From Paulinella micropora (lineage: Eukaryota; Cercozoa; Imbricatea; Euglyphida), in NCBI GenBank assembly GCA_009731375.1, contig BJOX01000270.1, positions 573,814-615,460 of the forward strand: 41,647 nucleotides of DNA. Reading direction: 5' to 3'. The position numbers and the translations under genes were made by a program. This document shows, in pieces, positions 1 through 41,647 of the stretch; the first letter of the stretch is position 1; every line of letters starts with the position of its first letter. The notes beneath the pieces are model-generated. The model saw only the letters and a list, made by a program, of their open reading frames with translations, had not been told where the DNA came from and did no database searches.

Positions 1-39452
<39,452 letters not shown>

Positions 39453-39477
39453 CTACACACATACCAGCACAAAACAT

Positions 39478-39488
39478 GATGATGATGG

Positions 39489-39531
<43 letters not shown>

Positions 39532-39550
39532 AGTGATGATGATGATGATA
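39478..39550. repeat. (GAT)n array
   Basis: A (GAT)n run starts just upstream (in transcription) of exon 1. Beyond it, 39560-39660 is unique sequence in which I could not support an exon. Confidence 0.8.
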
Positions 39551-39766
39551 ATGATAATAATCATAATCATAATAGTGTTTCTCTGTCAATGGCTGATGCA
39601 TTTCTGCACATGCGCCTCCATCGTCTCACCCGTGAGGGGAGTACGAAGAATTGACGATAGGCTCTAATGACACCCCCGCAAGGGCAGTTCCAACACTTCC
39701 AGACGGACCGGTATGTTCAATGAAAATACTGGTCCAGACGGACCGGTATGTTCAATGAAAATACTG

Positions 39767-39840
39767 GTGGCACCGACTGGAATCGAACTGGCGACAGGGC
39801 CCAGATGGTAGAACTTGACCACTGGGCTATCACGGTGTCC
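39767..39840 (-). mobile_element. tRNA-like SINE head
   Basis: On the minus strand this starts GGACACCGTGATAGCC and contains a box-A-like TAGCCCAGTGG and a box-B-like AGTTCGATTCC at tRNA-like spacing. It ends near CGGTGCCACC, which could pair imperfectly with the 5' end. The anticodon and T stems do not pair properly, so a functional tRNA is unlikely. A (TTA)n run (39841-39918) lies on its 5' side and a duplicated 35-bp unit on its 3' side (39697-39767). Confidence 0.5.
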
Positions 39841-39842
39841 AA

Positions 39843-39920
<78 letters not shown>

Positions 39921-39940
39921 TAGGAGCTGCGCCAACAACT

Positions 39941-40797
39941 GAAAGGACGGTTTGCGGTGCGCGAATCGCGCCACCCCCCTCGGGCTGGGGTTCCCGTGGG
40001 GAGGGCCCCTCGGACCCCCTTCCCCGTCGACAGGGTACGTTCAATTGCCGGAGGTACCAGCAGAACGCAAGTGTAAGCTCTGGTGGCACAAAAACCTAAA
40101 ATATCTGGTTATTTTGCCACCCGCCACCAATAATTTTCTATCTCAAACTCAGCCTCAAACTCCCTCGGGTAAAATATCTGGTTTTTGTGCAACCCGCAAC
40201 CAAAACTTTTCTATCTAAAAACAACTTGGCACAAAAAGCGCACCGAAAGGTGTCGGGTAAACCAAAGATCAGCCTCAAACTCCCGTAAGAACCCCAACGA
40301 CTGTGCGCTGCTATACTTGCATACATACATACATACATACATACATGATATTTATACGTAAGCACGTATGAACCCCAACGACTGTGCGCTGCTATACTTG
40401 GATACATACATACATACATACATACATTACATACATACATACATTACATACATACTCGGGTGTGCGCAAAACGGCGCCTGGTGGCGCAAAAACCTCCATT
40501 TCCGGTGTGTATGCCACCCGGCGAAACAATTTTTATATTTTCGAAGAGAGCTCATCAAGTGTCAGATACACCAAATAACAGCCGCTAACTCCCTCTGGTG
40601 TGCGAAAACAGCTGGTGGCACAACACCTCAACTTTCTGGTGGGTGCCACCCGCGACCAAAACGTGTACGTACAATCGCCGGGCTGGGGTTCCCGGGGGGA
40701 GGGCCCCCCGGACCCCCTTTCCCGTCGACAGGGTACGTTCAATTGCCGGAGGCACCGGCAAGTACTGCTAAAAAAAGTTTTTTTTTTTTTAATTTAA
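39941..40797. repeat. Dispersed GC-rich repeat in two diverged copies
   Basis: Blocks at 39980-40066 and 40680-40762 share GGGCTGGGGTTCCCG, GACCCCCTT, CCCGTCGACAGGGTACG and TTCAATTGCCGGAGG. Between them, GTGGCACAAAAACCT and TCAGCCTCAAACTCC motifs recur in diverged form. A short duplicate (ACCCCAACGACTGTGCGCTG) flanks CATA arrays at 40298-40460. No coding frame is convincing. Confidence 0.7.
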
Positions 40798-40798
40798 A

Positions 40799-41490
40799 AA
40801 AGGAAATTTGGCATTCAGGACACTCCCCTAACGCAAATATTTGCGTGAATTCCAAAAAATATACCAGCATCAGCATCGAGCCTGGGGCTAGCCACCCTGC
40901 CAATATGAGCTCCCAACTCCTGCTTCCCACAAACCATGATTTATTCCGATGGGGGATGCAAAAAAAGGCTAAAAAAACAAGGAACTTTGGCATTCAGGAT
41001 ACTCCCCTAACGCAAATATTTGCGTGAATTTCAAAAAAATTATACCAGCATCAGCATCGAGCCTGGGGCTAACCACCCTGCCAGTAAGAGCTCCCAGCTC
41101 TTCCTGGTTCCCTCAAACCATGATTTATTCCGATGGGAGAGCAGAAAATAGGCTAAAAAAACAAGGAAATTTGGCATTCAGGACACTCCCCTAACGCAAA
41201 TATTTGCGTGAATTCCAAAAAAATTAAACCAGCATCAGCATCGAGTCTGGGGCTAGCCACGTCAATATGAGCTCCCAACTCCTCCTGGTTCACACAAACG
41301 ACGAGTATGCAGAAAATAGGCTAAAAAAAACAAGCAATTTTGGCATTCAGGACACTCCCCTAACGCAAATATTTGCGTGAATTCCAAAAAAATTAAACCA
41401 GCATCAAGATCAAGTCTTGGGCTAACCACCCTGCCAATATGAGCTCCCAACTCCTCCTGGTTCCCACAACCATGATTTATTCCGACAGGG
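40799..41490. repeat. About 180-bp tandem satellite, four copies
   Basis: Units share TTTGGCATTCAGGACACTCC, the palindrome ACGCAAATATTTGCGT (40831-40846, 41010-41025, 41194-41209, 41363-41378), GAGCTCCCAACTCCT and CCATGATTTATTCCG. Periods are 179, 184 and 169 bp. Nothing protein-coding is visible. The array may continue past the contig end. Confidence 0.9.
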
Positions 41491-41497
41491 TGCCGAA

Positions 41498-41577
41498 ATG
41501 GGGGGGGGGGGTACACAATTTTCATTTTTCCCCCCCCCCCCAAACCCCCCCCCCCCTGCCCCAAACCCTTTTTGGGG

Positions 41578-41647
<70 letters not shown>
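41498..41647. other. Homopolymer contig end
   Basis: Runs of G, C and then about 70 A. Composition is abruptly unlike the satellite before it and is probably a low-quality consensus edge, not biology. Confidence 0.75.

Noticed and set aside
39767-39840. Functional tRNA gene
   Set aside because: Box A and box B are present but the anticodon and T stems do not pair, so only a tRNA-derived element is supported.
41498-41647. Poly-A tail or processed transcript end
   Set aside because: Mixed runs of G, C and A at a contig edge without an upstream gene are better explained as an assembly edge.

Overview
The window is nuclear DNA of a repeat-rich eukaryote. It has GT-AG introns, GC-rich codon third positions, poly-Q/S/P tracts in protein, tetranucleotide microsatellite arrays and an endonuclease-type non-LTR retrotransposon. 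The sequence does not let me name the species; an alga or other protist would fit. It looks like a whole contig, with poly-C at the left end, poly-A at the right end and four N gaps.

Almost the whole window is one minus-strand gene. I read 64 coding exons from 39452 down to 611. They join in one reading frame of 11,234 nt (about 3,744 codons), with splice phases matching at every junction in my model; intron 43 is the least certain. The protein is a KDM5/JARID1-like chromatin protein, in order: PLU-1-type helical region with KE-rich inserts, a C4HC3 PHD finger (13.4-13.8 kb), about 2,000 residues of Ser/Pro/Gln/acidic low-complexity sequence (one exon of 3,458 nt), a coiled-coil region, a second C4HC3 PHD finger (4.0-4.2 kb), and a basic Ser/Ala/Pro tail. 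The JmjN, ARID, JmjC and C5HC2 parts expected of KDM5 would lie 5', beyond the right end. No stop or poly-A end is certain on the left.

The introns are mostly simple sequence: sense-strand (TATC)n, (TACC)n, (GTAT)n and (CATA)n, pentamers and trimers. The 5' splice site is often the first unit of the array (GTATGTATG...). In at least twelve introns an edge of a neighbouring exon, with its splice site, has been copied again and again between array segments, up to 11 times for the exon at 5.5 kb. A few copies are complete, phase-preserving candidate exons.

Intron 14 (28169-32833) carries a non-LTR retrotransposon with a reverse transcriptase, a CCHC knuckle and a PD-(D/E)xK-type endonuclease. 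A 5'-truncated copy, apparently identical over the shared part, is joined directly to its 5' end. Two further truncated copies and an unrelated 355-bp element with the same 3' terminus all sit in TATC-type arrays in the same orientation, which suggests insertion targeted to the microsatellite. The right end (39.7-41.5 kb) holds a tRNA-like SINE head, dispersed GC-rich repeats and four copies of a roughly 180-bp satellite with a perfect 16-bp palindrome.
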